DNA of 7,485 bases from JBBQVO01 sp038211505 (GCA_038211505.1 JBBQVO010000169.1:1-7485); one strand, 5' to 3'. Shown: positions 1 to 5,667, counted from the stretch's first letter. Notes: generated from the sequence alone by a model not told the origin. Made by a program: numbers and translations.

Positions 1-186
1 GATGAAGACGGCGAGGCTCAGCAAGTAGCCCGTGATCACCCACTGGATCGTGCTCGCCGACGACACCTGAAAGTCGCGCCCCAGCGTCGGGATGGCGACG
101 TTGACGACCGTCGAGTCGAGCAGCTCCATAAAGATCGCGAATACGGCGAGCATCACGACGATGTACTTGTATTCGATGCGGCTCAT
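1..186 (-). CDS. DHA2-family (EmrB/QacA-like) MFS transporter, N-terminal fragment
   Basis: The first 62 residues of a multidrug-type major facilitator; the rest lies beyond the left edge. Seen: a short polar N-terminus (MSRIEYKY), a first membrane helix at about residues 8-29 that runs into MELLDSTVVNVAIPTL, then STIQWVITGYLLSLAVFI opening the second helix. The D-S-T-V-V-N-V-A-I-P stretch at the end of TM1 and the W-V-x-T-x-Y-x-L stretch starting TM2 are hallmarks of 14-TM DHA2 drug:proton antiporters in the inner membrane. The ATG at 186 is preceded by an AGGAGA ribosome-binding site a few bases upstream; another ATG five bases earlier hits a stop at once. A TetR gene lies upstream on the same strand, a common arrangement for regulated efflux pumps. 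Substrate cannot be told from this fragment. Confidence 0.9.
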   Translation of the reverse strand, partial: MSRIEYKYIVVMLAVFAIFMELLDSTVVNVAIPTLGRDFQVSSASTIQWVITGYLLSLAVFI

Positions 187-237
187 CTCATCTCTCCTAT
201 CGTTGCTCTCGTCTCACCGCGTTCACCATATCCCCGT

Positions 238-263
238 GCTCCTGACACCATCACGTCAGGAGC
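238..263. promoter_or_regulatory. perfect 9-bp inverted repeat upstream of the MFS gene
   Basis: GCTCCTGAC (238-246) and GTCAGGAGC (255-263) are exact reverse complements around an 8-base spacer. The element sits 52 bp upstream of the MFS start, in the 233-bp gap after the TetR gene. No T-tract follows on either strand in terminator fashion, so a repressor operator or mRNA leader hairpin fits better. Its sequence does not match the TGCG-N6-CGCA palindromes upstream of tetR. The rest of 187-419 shows nothing I can name. Confidence 0.45.
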
Positions 264-419
264 GAGAACTCATTTTGGAGGACTACTGACACGATTCGGC
301 AGCAGTTACCGGCGCCGCCACCATCGAATCGTTCACACCACCGCGATCCCGGACACAGAGATCGACGATCGAGACGAAGCGAAATCGACACCAACCCCCT
401 GCCAGCGTTGCGAGCATGC

Positions 420-1268
420 TCAACTCTCACGCTCCGCCGCCCGCGCGTTTGCCGACGCATCGCGCGGCCTTCGGCGCGCCGCCGCGGGCTCGTTCGCCGA
501 CGCGTCGCGCTGCCTTCGGCGCGCCGCGGCCGGCGCGCGCCGACCCGCTCGCGCAATGATCACGGGCGCATCGTCAACCGCCACAACAGATTCGTTCGTC
601 CCTTCGTGCCTCTTCGTGGCCCTTCGTGGATCCCGAACCGGGTCCGGCGTCAAGCCGCGCGCGATCACGTCGCCCATCGCGCGCACCGACTGTCGCAGCT
701 CGTCGCGATCGACCTCGAACGCGACCTGTGCGAAGAAGCCGCAGGAGATGTTCAGGCCGGAGAGCGCGAGCGCGACAGCGTCGATGTCGACGTCCGCGAG
801 AATCTCGCCGCGATCCTGGTGCCGCCGCAAACGCGCGGCGAAAAACTTCACCTTGTTGCCGTTGATGTGATCGCCGATCACGTGCCCGACGTCCTTATCG
901 ATCGCCGCCTGTGACACCGAGACGCGCATGAAGTTGCGTTGCTCCCAGTACATCTCGAACGGCGAGATCAGCATCTGCTCGATCTCTTCGGCCAGCGTCG
1001 CCCGCTCCGGCATCGCCTCGTCCGAGCTGGCGATCACGTGCTCCGCCTTGTGCTCGAGGATCGCCAGCAGCAGGCCGCGCTTGCTGCCGAAGTAGCGATG
1101 GATCAGGCCCTCGGAGCAGCCAGCGCGCTCGGCGACTTCGCGCGTCGTCGCGGCGTCGAAGCCGTACTCGGCGAAGACGTCGGTGCCGGCCTCGATCAGG
1201 CACTGGCGGCGCTGATCCTTGTCATGCTTGCCACGCATGACTTTCCCCGGGATGGTTGATACAGGCAT
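420..1268 (-). CDS. TetR-family transcriptional repressor with repeat-built C-terminal tail
   Basis: A DNA-binding one-component regulator, likely controlling itself and perhaps the downstream MFS exporter. Seen from the ATG at 1268 (282 residues): a TetR N-terminal domain at about residues 16-75, with IEAGTDVFAEYGFDAATTRE and a helix-turn-helix VAERAGCSEGLIHRYFGSK at about 45-63; then a helical ligand/dimer domain to about residue 208. This start is chosen because GGAGG lies 5 bases upstream; a longer frame to 1346 would run through both operators, and a later ATG at 1238 has no comparable site. Normal TetR proteins end near 200 residues. Here about 73 more follow: an ACGAAGG interspersed repeat read in frame (residues about 213-227), then two 15-residue Arg/Ala units, PAAARRR(Q/P)RDASAN(E/A). 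The tail is probably appended non-coding sequence left open, not a domain. The inducer is unknown. Confidence 0.88.
   Translation of the reverse strand: MPVSTIPGKVMRGKHDKDQRRQCLIEAGTDVFAEYGFDAATTREVAERAGCSEGLIHRYFGSKRGLLLAILEHKAEHVIASSDEAMPERATLAEEIEQMLISPFEMYWEQRNFMRVSVSQAAIDKDVGHVIGDHINGNKVKFFAARLRRHQDRGEILADVDIDAVALALSGLNISCGFFAQVAFEVDRDELRQSVRAMGDVIARGLTPDPVRDPRRATKRHEGTNESVVAVDDAPVIIARAGRRAPAAARRRQRDASANEPAAARRRPRDASANARAAERES
447..536. repeat. 45-bp tandem duplication inside the tetR 3' end
   Basis: Two direct copies, 447-491 and 492-536, match at 39 of 45 positions by my count. The sequence before 447 looks like a degraded part of a third copy. The period is a multiple of three, so it keeps the frame and yields two 15-residue Arg/Ala-rich units at the TetR C-terminus. 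The units contain GGCGCGCC and CCGACGC cores, are very GC-rich, and could have expanded by slippage. Confidence 0.8.
595..629 (-). repeat. ACGAAGG interspersed repeat, copy within tetR
   Basis: On the minus strand this reads as three imperfect units of CCACGAAGGG type (CCACGAAGGG, CCACGAAGA, GGCACGAAGGG). It matches the spacer copies at 5619-5638 and 7364-7386 but lies inside the tetR reading frame, where it encodes about DPRRATKRHEGTNES at the start of the odd tail. Confidence 0.7.
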
Positions 1269-1281
1269 GGAGCCTCCAAAA

Positions 1282-1295
1282 TGCGTGTTCACGCA
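1282..1295. promoter_or_regulatory. putative TetR operator 1 (proximal)
   Basis: TGCGTGTTCACGCA is a 6+6 bp inverted repeat with a 2-base centre, flanked by A-rich and T-rich arms that nearly extend the symmetry. It lies 14-27 bp upstream of the tetR ATG, next to the ribosome-binding site, where a bound repressor would block transcription. It shares 12 of 14 bases with the site at 1326-1339. TetR proteins usually bind such palindromes in their own upstream region; that this protein binds here is inference. Confidence 0.6.
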
Positions 1296-1325
1296 CTTTA
1301 CGGGATCGGCGAGAGTGATATCCAG

Positions 1326-1339
1326 TGCGCGTGCACGCA
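1326..1339. promoter_or_regulatory. putative TetR operator 2 (distal)
   Basis: TGCGCGTGCACGCA has the same TGCG-N6-CGCA layout as the proximal site and differs from it at two positions. The two sites are 44 bp apart centre to centre, a little over four helical turns. No convincing -35/-10 pair is visible between or around them, so the promoter is not assigned. Confidence 0.55.
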
Positions 1340-1487
1340 ATTTCACGGCAACCTGGGCGCTTTTGCGGCGGTGGGCGCGCGCACAGCGGCATCCGCGCTC
1401 ACGGAGATGGGAACACAGACCTCGGCAGGCGCTGCTTACGCGTCGCCAACACGCTCGGCGTGCATCTCAGAACGAGCGGACGTCGAA

Positions 1488-1508
1488 GCGGCGCACTAAG
1501 TGCGCCGC
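1488..1508. terminator. strong GC hairpin downstream of the dockerin gene
   Basis: GCGGCGCAC (1488-1496), loop TAA, GTGCGCCGC (1500-1508): a perfect 9-bp stem with a 3-base loop, 34 bp beyond the dockerin stop codon and well upstream of tetR. No clear U-tract follows on the minus strand (TTCGACG), so it is a terminator-like or mRNA 3'-end hairpin, not a textbook intrinsic terminator. The rest of 1340-1542 shows no gene I can support. Confidence 0.55.
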
Positions 1509-1542
1509 GCGACTGTTCCTCACCCAATCAGTGGGATCTGGG

Positions 1543-2544
1543 TTACGGGCAGGCGCTGACGCGCTTGCCGAACTGCTGCGCGATCAGGAACAGATCTGTC
1601 GAGTTGATGACGCCCTCAAAGTTCTGATCATAGTTCGCCGGCCCCGGCAGCTGCCCGAAGTGCGTCGCCGTCTGTTGCAGATCGGTCGAATTGACGATCG
1701 TGTTGTGGTTGACGTCGGCCTGCATGATCTTGCAGTACAACGTGATTGTCGCCGGCGGGCATGCCATCGGCACGCTCGATGCAGGCCCGCACGTTCCCAC
1801 GTCCGCCGAACCGCCGTCCGTCACGCTGCTGCCCGAAACGTTGAGCGTCAGCGGACCGGCAGGCGCGCCAGCCGGAACGCTGTAGTGCACAACGGCGATC
1901 GGTTTGCGCGTGTGATTCGCGATGTTTTGCGCCAGCGACGAGGACGCGCAGGTAATACGCGAAAGCGCCTTCGTGGCACCGTCGCCGCCCGTATCGGCCT
2001 GCGGCGGCGCCGCGCTGCAGTCCCACGATCCCGTGGGGAAGCTCGCCTGCGTGAAATCGGGATTGCCATCGAACGCAAAGAGATCCGGCGGCAGCGTACT
2101 CACTGGCGCCAGCCGCGATGTGTCAGAGTCGTGGATCGCGCCGATATTGAAGCCGTTAATCGCGATGGCGGCGCCGCTGATGTTCTCGAGCGACAGCTCC
2201 ACGTCGAGGCTCGATGTGCCCGTCGGCACGTGGCAGTTCGACTGCACTCCCGATACCACCGGGTTGCAATCCAGAGCCAGCGTGAGGTTCACGAGATTGA
2301 TCGTCGTCGTGGGGCAGTCCATCGGGATCGCGCCATTGGGGTGGTTGCACGTGCCCAGCTCGTTGCCGTTGTCGTCACCCATGAATGCGTAGTTGCTGTT
2401 GAGCGTCACGCTGCCCGCCGCCGCGCCAGGCGCGATGTTGTAGTGGACAAATGCGTAGACGACCGACGCGCCCGGCGCGATGATTGTGCCGTTGTTGCCG
2501 AAGCACTCGATATACGCGTGTTGGGTCGCAGGATTATCAATCAT
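1543..2544 (-). CDS. dockerin-domain protein, C-terminal part after frameshift
   Basis: This frame continues the secreted protein whose N-terminus is at 2541-2978. If joined with one extra C in the 2551-2559 tract, it supplies residues 146-478. It holds the end of repeat A (ELGTCNHPNGAIPMDCP, VVYAFVHYNIAPG), all of repeat B (about residues 230-417: DCNPVVSGVQSNC, SDTSRLA, DGNPDFTQ, VPMACPPATITL), then a C-terminal type I dockerin. The two dockerin calcium loops are DVNHNTIVNSTDL (about 422) and DQNFEGVINSTDL (about 451), each followed by an A-x-x-FG-like helix. Dockerins bind cohesins or mediate protein attachment outside the cell; no cohesin is in view. The ATG at 2544 overlaps the upstream TGA (ATGA), so reinitiation is possible, but no ribosome-binding site precedes it. 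The open frame extends upstream to 2691, but those residues are out-of-frame translation of the N-terminal part. A hairpin follows the stop. Confidence 0.8.
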   Translation of the reverse strand: MIDNPATQHAYIECFGNNGTIIAPGASVVYAFVHYNIAPGAAAGSVTLNSNYAFMGDDNGNELGTCNHPNGAIPMDCPTTTINLVNLTLALDCNPVVSGVQSNCHVPTGTSSLDVELSLENISGAAIAINGFNIGAIHDSDTSRLAPVSTLPPDLFAFDGNPDFTQASFPTGSWDCSAAPPQADTGGDGATKALSRITCASSSLAQNIANHTRKPIAVVHYSVPAGAPAGPLTLNVSGSSVTDGGSADVGTCGPASSVPMACPPATITLYCKIMQADVNHNTIVNSTDLQQTATHFGQLPGPANYDQNFEGVINSTDLFLIAQQFGKRVSACP

Positions 2545-2978
2545 CGGGCCGGGGGGGGGTAACCGCCGGACTGTACGCCCTCGTCGTCGGCAATCGGAGC
2601 CGGCGGCCCGCAGCTCCACGAAAGGGGATCTGACACGGCGGACTGATTGAAGTCGGGGTTCGCATCGCGCCCACCACTGCACAACGGGCATGCCGCGCTT
2701 TGCGCGCTCAGCCGCGACGTGTCGCCGTTGACCGTTTCATTCTGAAAGACATCGAAGTTCGCAGGCGATCCGGTGTTGTTGGTCAGCGTAAGCGCAACGT
2801 CCAATGGGCCCGGCGCGCGATAGGCGTTGCAGCTTGTCTGGATGCCCGGCGCAATCGTGTCGCAATCGATCGACAGCGTGAACGCCACTGTCGCGTGGGC
2901 GGGCGTCGCCACGTTTCCCGCCGAAAACAAGGCCAGCAGCGCGCATAGAATCGGCAGCGAAACGACGTAGCGATACAT
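2541..2978 (-). CDS. secreted dockerin-tailed protein, N-terminal part, ends at frameshift
   Basis: 145 residues. It begins with a signal peptide (MYRYVVSLPILCALLALFSA, likely cleavage after PAHA at about 29), so the product is exported. Then comes most of repeat A: DCDTIAPGIQTSC, LDVALTLTNNTGSPANFD, GDTSRLS, DANPDFNQS, SWSCGPPAPIADDEG. The frame ends at TGA right after a C9 run (YPPPAR). Repeat B in the next frame lines up with A across this junction, which shows that both pieces were one gene. The ATG at 2978 has GAGGGG 7 bases upstream. Cys residues recur in both repeats and may form disulfides outside the cell. The domain family of the repeats is not one I can name. It could be a sequencing artefact, a pseudogene, or a switchable gene. 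Confidence 0.78.
   Translation of the reverse strand: MYRYVVSLPILCALLALFSAGNVATPAHATVAFTLSIDCDTIAPGIQTSCNAYRAPGPLDVALTLTNNTGSPANFDVFQNETVNGDTSRLSAQSAACPLCSGGRDANPDFNQSAVSDPLSWSCGPPAPIADDEGVQSGGYPPPAR
2551..2559 (-). repeat. C9 homopolymer at the frameshift point (G9 on plus strand)
   Basis: Nine consecutive G on the plus strand. With nine C the coding frame reads TAC CCC CCC CCG GCC CGA TGA and stops; with ten it reads TAC CCC CCC CCC GGC CCG ATG and continues into the dockerin part. This is the longest homopolymer I noticed in the window. Confidence 0.9.
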
Positions 2979-2991
2979 GACAATCCCCTCA

Positions 2992-3007
2992 TGCGCCCAC
3001 GGGCGCA
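2992..3007. promoter_or_regulatory. palindrome in the dockerin gene leader
   Basis: TGCGCCC (2992-2998) and GGGCGCA (3001-3007) are perfect arms around a 2-base centre, 14-29 bp upstream of the dockerin ATG. It could be an operator or an RNA hairpin just upstream of the ribosome-binding site. The TGCG/CGCA ends resemble the tetR sites, but the internal spacing is 8, not 6. The rest of the 246-bp divergent spacer (2979-3224), which must hold promoters for both flanking genes, shows no convincing -35/-10 pair. Confidence 0.4.
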
Positions 3008-3224
3008 GTGGCCGCAGATTCGCCTCGCAAGAAGTCACCGGTGCCGCGATCGTACGCCTCGAACCACGATCCGTCAACCGGAACATTCTTGACGGCGATT
3101 GCCAGCCCGCACGCCGGCGATTGGGGATCGTCATCAAATCCCGGAGTGACACTCGATTCCCTCGCGCCACTGCAGCGTCCATACTCTCGACACACCACGA
3201 GCGCATTCGACGGAGGAGGCAGCG

Positions 3225-4430
3225 ATGGGCGGGCCGATGGAAGGCATCAAAGTCGTCGAGATGGGCGTCTGGGTGGCGGGGCCATCGGCCGCCGTAATTC
3301 TCTGCGACTGGGGCGCCGAAGTGATCAAGATCGAGCCGCCGACCGGCGATCCGTTCCGCGGGCTGTTCGCCAGCGCGCTCGGCGCGACGGTCGCGATCAA
3401 CCCGCCGTTCGAGGTCGACAACCGCGGCAAGCGCAGCATCTGCCTCAACCTCGAGAACGAAGAAGGTCGCGCGCTCGGCAAGCGGCTGATCGACGAGGCC
3501 GACGTCTTCATCAGCAACATGCGGCCGCGCGTGCTCGAGCAGTTCGGCATGGCCTACGACGACGTCCGCAAGACGAACCCGCGCATCATCTACTGCCAGG
3601 TGACCGGCCACGGCGCCGACAGCCCGGACGCCAACCGCGCGTCGTACGACATCGGCGGCTTCTGGTCGCGCGCCGGGATTGGCGCATCGCTCACGGCGCC
3701 GGGCGTGCCGATCCCGCAGCAGCGCGGCGGCATGGGCGATCACATGACCGGCATGAGCGCCGCCGGCGCGATTTCCGCCGCGCTCTTTCATCGCGAGCGC
3801 ACGGGCGAGGGCCAGCGCGTCGGCGCGTCGCTCGTCCGCACCGGCGTCTTCATGATGGGCTGGGATTACTCGCTGGAGATGCGTCTCGGCGCCCCGACAA
3901 CGCCGTACGATCGCTATCACGCGCCCAACCCGATCATCAACAGCTTTCCGACGAAGGACGGGCGCTGGATGTGGCTTCTGCTGCTCCAGGGCGATCGGCA
4001 CTGGCCGGATCTGCTGCGCGCACTCGGCCGCGAGGATCTGAGTGACGATGAGCGCTGGAAGAACATCACCCTTCGTCGCCAGAACGCGGAGTCGCTGGTG
4101 CACGAGCTCGACGCGGAGTTCGAGAAGAAGACGCTGGCCGAGTGGGCGCCGATTCTCGACGAGAACAACGTTTGGTGGGCGCCCGTCAACACGATCACGC
4201 AGGCGCGCGAAGATCCCGTCGTGCAGGCCGCCGGCGCCTTCACCGAAGTCGAAGGCCCGGACGGCGTCGTCATGCCGTTCGTCAACACGCCGGCCGATTT
4301 CTACGGCACGCCGACGGGCCCGCGCGGTGTGCCACCGGAGCTCGGCCAGCACACTGAAGAAGTGTTGTTGGAGATGGGCTTCGACTGGGACAAGATCATC
4401 GCCCTCAAAGAGTCCGGCGCGATCCCGTAA
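3225..4430 (+). CDS. class III (CaiB/BaiF-type) CoA-transferase
   Basis: A 401-residue cytoplasmic enzyme that moves CoA between carboxylic acids through an Asp-acyl anhydride; the acid pair cannot be told. Seen: N-terminal MEGIKVVEMGVWVAGPSAA, LCDWGAEVIKIEPPTGDPFR (about 27-45), the family block VDNRGKRSICLNL (64-76), RPRVLEQFG and VRKTNPRIIYCQVTGHG (about 100-130), SYDIGGFWSRAG (140-151) with Asp142 as the likely nucleophile by analogy with the Asp of GxDIxY in racemase members of the family, then GMGDHMTGMSAAGAISAAL (169-187) and RTGEGQRVGASL. The length is typical. GGAGGAGG lies 5 bases before the ATG at 3225; an in-frame ATG four codons later is less well placed. It stands alone: divergent from the dockerin gene, convergent with the next. 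A CoA racemase in the same superfamily is the main alternative. Confidence 0.95.
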   Translation: MGGPMEGIKVVEMGVWVAGPSAAVILCDWGAEVIKIEPPTGDPFRGLFASALGATVAINPPFEVDNRGKRSICLNLENEEGRALGKRLIDEADVFISNMRPRVLEQFGMAYDDVRKTNPRIIYCQVTGHGADSPDANRASYDIGGFWSRAGIGASLTAPGVPIPQQRGGMGDHMTGMSAAGAISAALFHRERTGEGQRVGASLVRTGVFMMGWDYSLEMRLGAPTTPYDRYHAPNPIINSFPTKDGRWMWLLLLQGDRHWPDLLRALGREDLSDDERWKNITLRRQNAESLVHELDAEFEKKTLAEWAPILDENNVWWAPVNTITQAREDPVVQAAGAFTEVEGPDGVVMPFVNTPADFYGTPTGPRGVPPELGQHTEEVLLEMGFDWDKIIALKESGAIP

Positions 4431-4506
4431 GCGCGGTGGGGCCGGAGGTGGGGTGAACATCGTCGTGCGCGATTGTCCGTCATCGGGGGGCCACTACGAG
4501 CCACCG

Positions 4507-4941
4507 TTATGGAGTCCGGATCCGCTCCTTCTGCACCGCATGCACGGAGACGACCGTCAGCGTGCGCGGAAAGTGCACAATCGTCGCGTACATGCCTTCT
4601 TCGACCAGGTGATAGTCGATCGTGGCGATCTTGAAGACGGAGCGTTCGACGTTGATGTAGTGGCTATCCCAGGCGATCACGAGGTCGGCGCGCTTCCACT
4701 TGCGCAGGATCTGACCTTCGGTCTCGACCAACGGCGCGCGCAGATCGCGCACGTGCTGCCAGACGTGATGCGCCAGCAGCAGCCCGACGAGGCCGACGAT
4801 TGAGATCGTGATGTACGCAGCCCCGCTCGCGCCGATGGCAACGAAGTAAGCGATGACAATCACGTCAAGTACCAGCAGAGCGCCGTAGATCAGCATGCTG
4901 CGGAAGAGGGACGCGCGCGCGGCTGGCTCCGGATCTTGCAC
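4507..4941 (-). CDS. small two-TM membrane protein with C-terminal soluble domain, function unknown
   Basis: 144 residues. Two membrane helices, about 17-36 (LIYGALLVLDVIVIAYFVAI) and 41-59 (AYITISIVGLVGLLLAHHV), form a hairpin, followed by a basic stretch and a soluble beta-rich-looking domain from about 75 (ETEGQILRKWKRADLVIAWD, then YINVERSVFKI and MYATIVHFPRTLTVVSVH). I do not recognise a named family. The start is a GTG at 4939-4941 that abuts the stop of the LysM gene (TGA then GTG, no spacer) with no clear ribosome-binding site, so translation is probably coupled. A later ATG at 4896 has no site either and would trim the N-terminus to just before TM1. Shared transcription with the LysM protein suggests an envelope role. 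Convergent with the CoA-transferase; the 76-bp gap has no obvious terminator. Confidence 0.85.
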   Translation of the reverse strand: MQDPEPAARASLFRSMLIYGALLVLDVIVIAYFVAIGASGAAYITISIVGLVGLLLAHHVWQHVRDLRAPLVETEGQILRKWKRADLVIAWDSHYINVERSVFKIATIDYHLVEEGMYATIVHFPRTLTVVSVHAVQKERIRTP

Positions 4942-5550
4942 TCAGGGAGCTGGCTTCGGCAGCAACAACGTCTTGCCGATGTTCAGGATCGGATTGTCGT
5001 AGTCGAGCCCGTTCAGCGTCGCGATCGCCTTCGCGAAGCTGACGGGGTTATCGCCGGGCGGCAGGTTGGCCGTCGCGATATCGAAGAGCGTATCGCCGGA
5101 CTGGATCGTGTACTTGCCGAACGGGCTCTCGGTGCCGGTGGCGGCGGGCGTCCCCGTCCTGGAGGCGCCCGGTGTCGTGTCGGATGGCGTCGTATCGGAC
5201 GATGGCGTCGTCTCGTCGGTCCGGGTCGCGGCGATGCGCGTCGTCACCGGCGTCTGGGCCGCCACCGTCGGCAGCTGGCTGCCGCCTGTCGCCGTGGGCG
5301 TCGTCTTGCCGACAACGACCGGCGCCGCGCCGGTCTTCTCGCCCGGTGGCCGGAGGATCAGGAACACCGCGACGGCCGTGCCGACAAGCATGATCAGCAG
5401 GGCGCCACGATAGAGATTGAACGAAGGCATGGCGCTCGCCGGCCGCAGACAATCGGAGCAATACGTCGCGTTGCCGTGATCCTCGCAGTACGGCTTCGCG
5501 CAACGCTTGCAGGCGTTCGTGGCAGTCTGTTCGCAGGCATAGCAGTTCAA
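4942..5550 (-). CDS. B-box-like zinc-finger, single-TM, LysM domain protein
   Basis: 202 residues with four parts. Residues 3-34 carry a zinc-binding set C3-C6-C14-C17-C22-H25-C31-C34 (CxxC-x7-CxxC-x4-CxxH-x5-CxxC), B-box-like and probably binding two metals. A membrane helix follows at about 48-66 (YRGALLIMLVGTAVAVFLIL). A Thr/Pro/Ser-rich low-complexity linker runs from 70 to 142 (TTPTAT, SSDTTPSDTTP). A LysM domain lies at about 146-198 (YTIQSGDTLFDIA, then IATLNGL and LNIGKTLLLPKP), which binds N-acetylglucosamine polymers such as peptidoglycan. Predicted topology: zinc finger inside, LysM outside, linking wall to cytoplasm. The start is TTG at 5548-5550; the zinc finger begins at once and no ATG or GTG is available close upstream in frame. 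No ribosome-binding site is visible, and a possible -10 box lies just upstream, so the mRNA may be leaderless. First gene of a pair with the two-TM protein. Confidence 0.87.
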   Translation of the reverse strand: MNCYACEQTATNACKRCAKPYCEDHGNATYCSDCLRPASAMPSFNLYRGALLIMLVGTAVAVFLILRPPGEKTGAAPVVVGKTTPTATGGSQLPTVAAQTPVTTRIAATRTDETTPSSDTTPSDTTPGASRTGTPAATGTESPFGKYTIQSGDTLFDIATANLPPGDNPVSFAKAIATLNGLDYDNPILNIGKTLLLPKPAP

Positions 5551-5559
5551 AGCGCCGCC

Positions 5560-5565
5560 ATTGTA
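5560..5565 (-). promoter_or_regulatory. possible -10 box (TACAAT) for the LysM gene
   Basis: On the minus strand TACAAT differs from TATAAT at one base and ends 9 bases before the TTG start, which would place transcription start at or next to the start codon. The -35 region is weak (CATCGA at 17-bp spacing). Offered because no ribosome-binding site is present and a leaderless message would explain that. Confidence 0.3.
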
Positions 5566-5618
5566 ACAGCTACGGGTAAGGGTCGATGGGATCGGTGCGC
5601 TCTGGCTGGCGGAGGGTC

Positions 5619-5638
5619 AACCACGAAGGACACGAAGG
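5619..5638 (+). repeat. ACGAAGG interspersed repeat, spacer copy 1
   Basis: AACCACGAAGGACACGAAGG, two CACGAAGG units 9-10 bp apart. It matches 7364-7386 at nearly every position and lies in the same orientation, in the gap between the DUF503 and LysM genes, 65 bp before a 26-nt hairpin repeat. Confidence 0.75.
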
Positions 5639-5652
5639 CCGTTAAAGTGCCC

Positions 5653-5667
5653 GGTGCAACATGCACC
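5653..5667. repeat. small perfect hairpin GGTGCA-ACA-TGCACC
   Basis: A 6-bp perfect stem with a 3-base loop, between the ACGAAGG repeat and the 26-nt hairpin in the 5551-5782 spacer. No U-tract follows. I see no copy of it in the other spacer module. Confidence 0.4.

Noticed and set aside
251..556. Second minus-strand frame through the 45-bp tandem repeats
   Set aside because: Out-of-frame reading of the same repeat DNA; the TetR frame accounts for the region.
1340..1487. Short plus-strand ORFs between tetR and the dockerin gene
   Set aside because: No ribosome-binding sites, no recognisable motifs, and they run through the putative operators.
1219..2562. 447-codon open frame on the plus strand antisense to the dockerin gene
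   Set aside because: Arg/Val/Ala-rich shadow of a GC-rich gene, with no domain and no ribosome-binding site; the minus strand has a signal peptide, repeats and dockerin.
3008..4045. 345-codon plus-strand frame overlapping the CoA-transferase
   Set aside because: Arg-rich frame-shifted translation of the same gene; no motif.
4434..4453. G-rich stretch with two GGTGGGG copies after the CoA-transferase stop
   Set aside because: Could suggest a quadruplex, but the tracts are uneven (4, 2, 2, 4) and the base composition makes this unremarkable.
2979..4460. Long minus-strand open frame antisense to the CoA-transferase, running into the dockerin frame
   Set aside because: Composition is that of a codon-mirror shadow; the plus strand holds a clear CoA-transferase. 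Only the part from 2978 downward is real.
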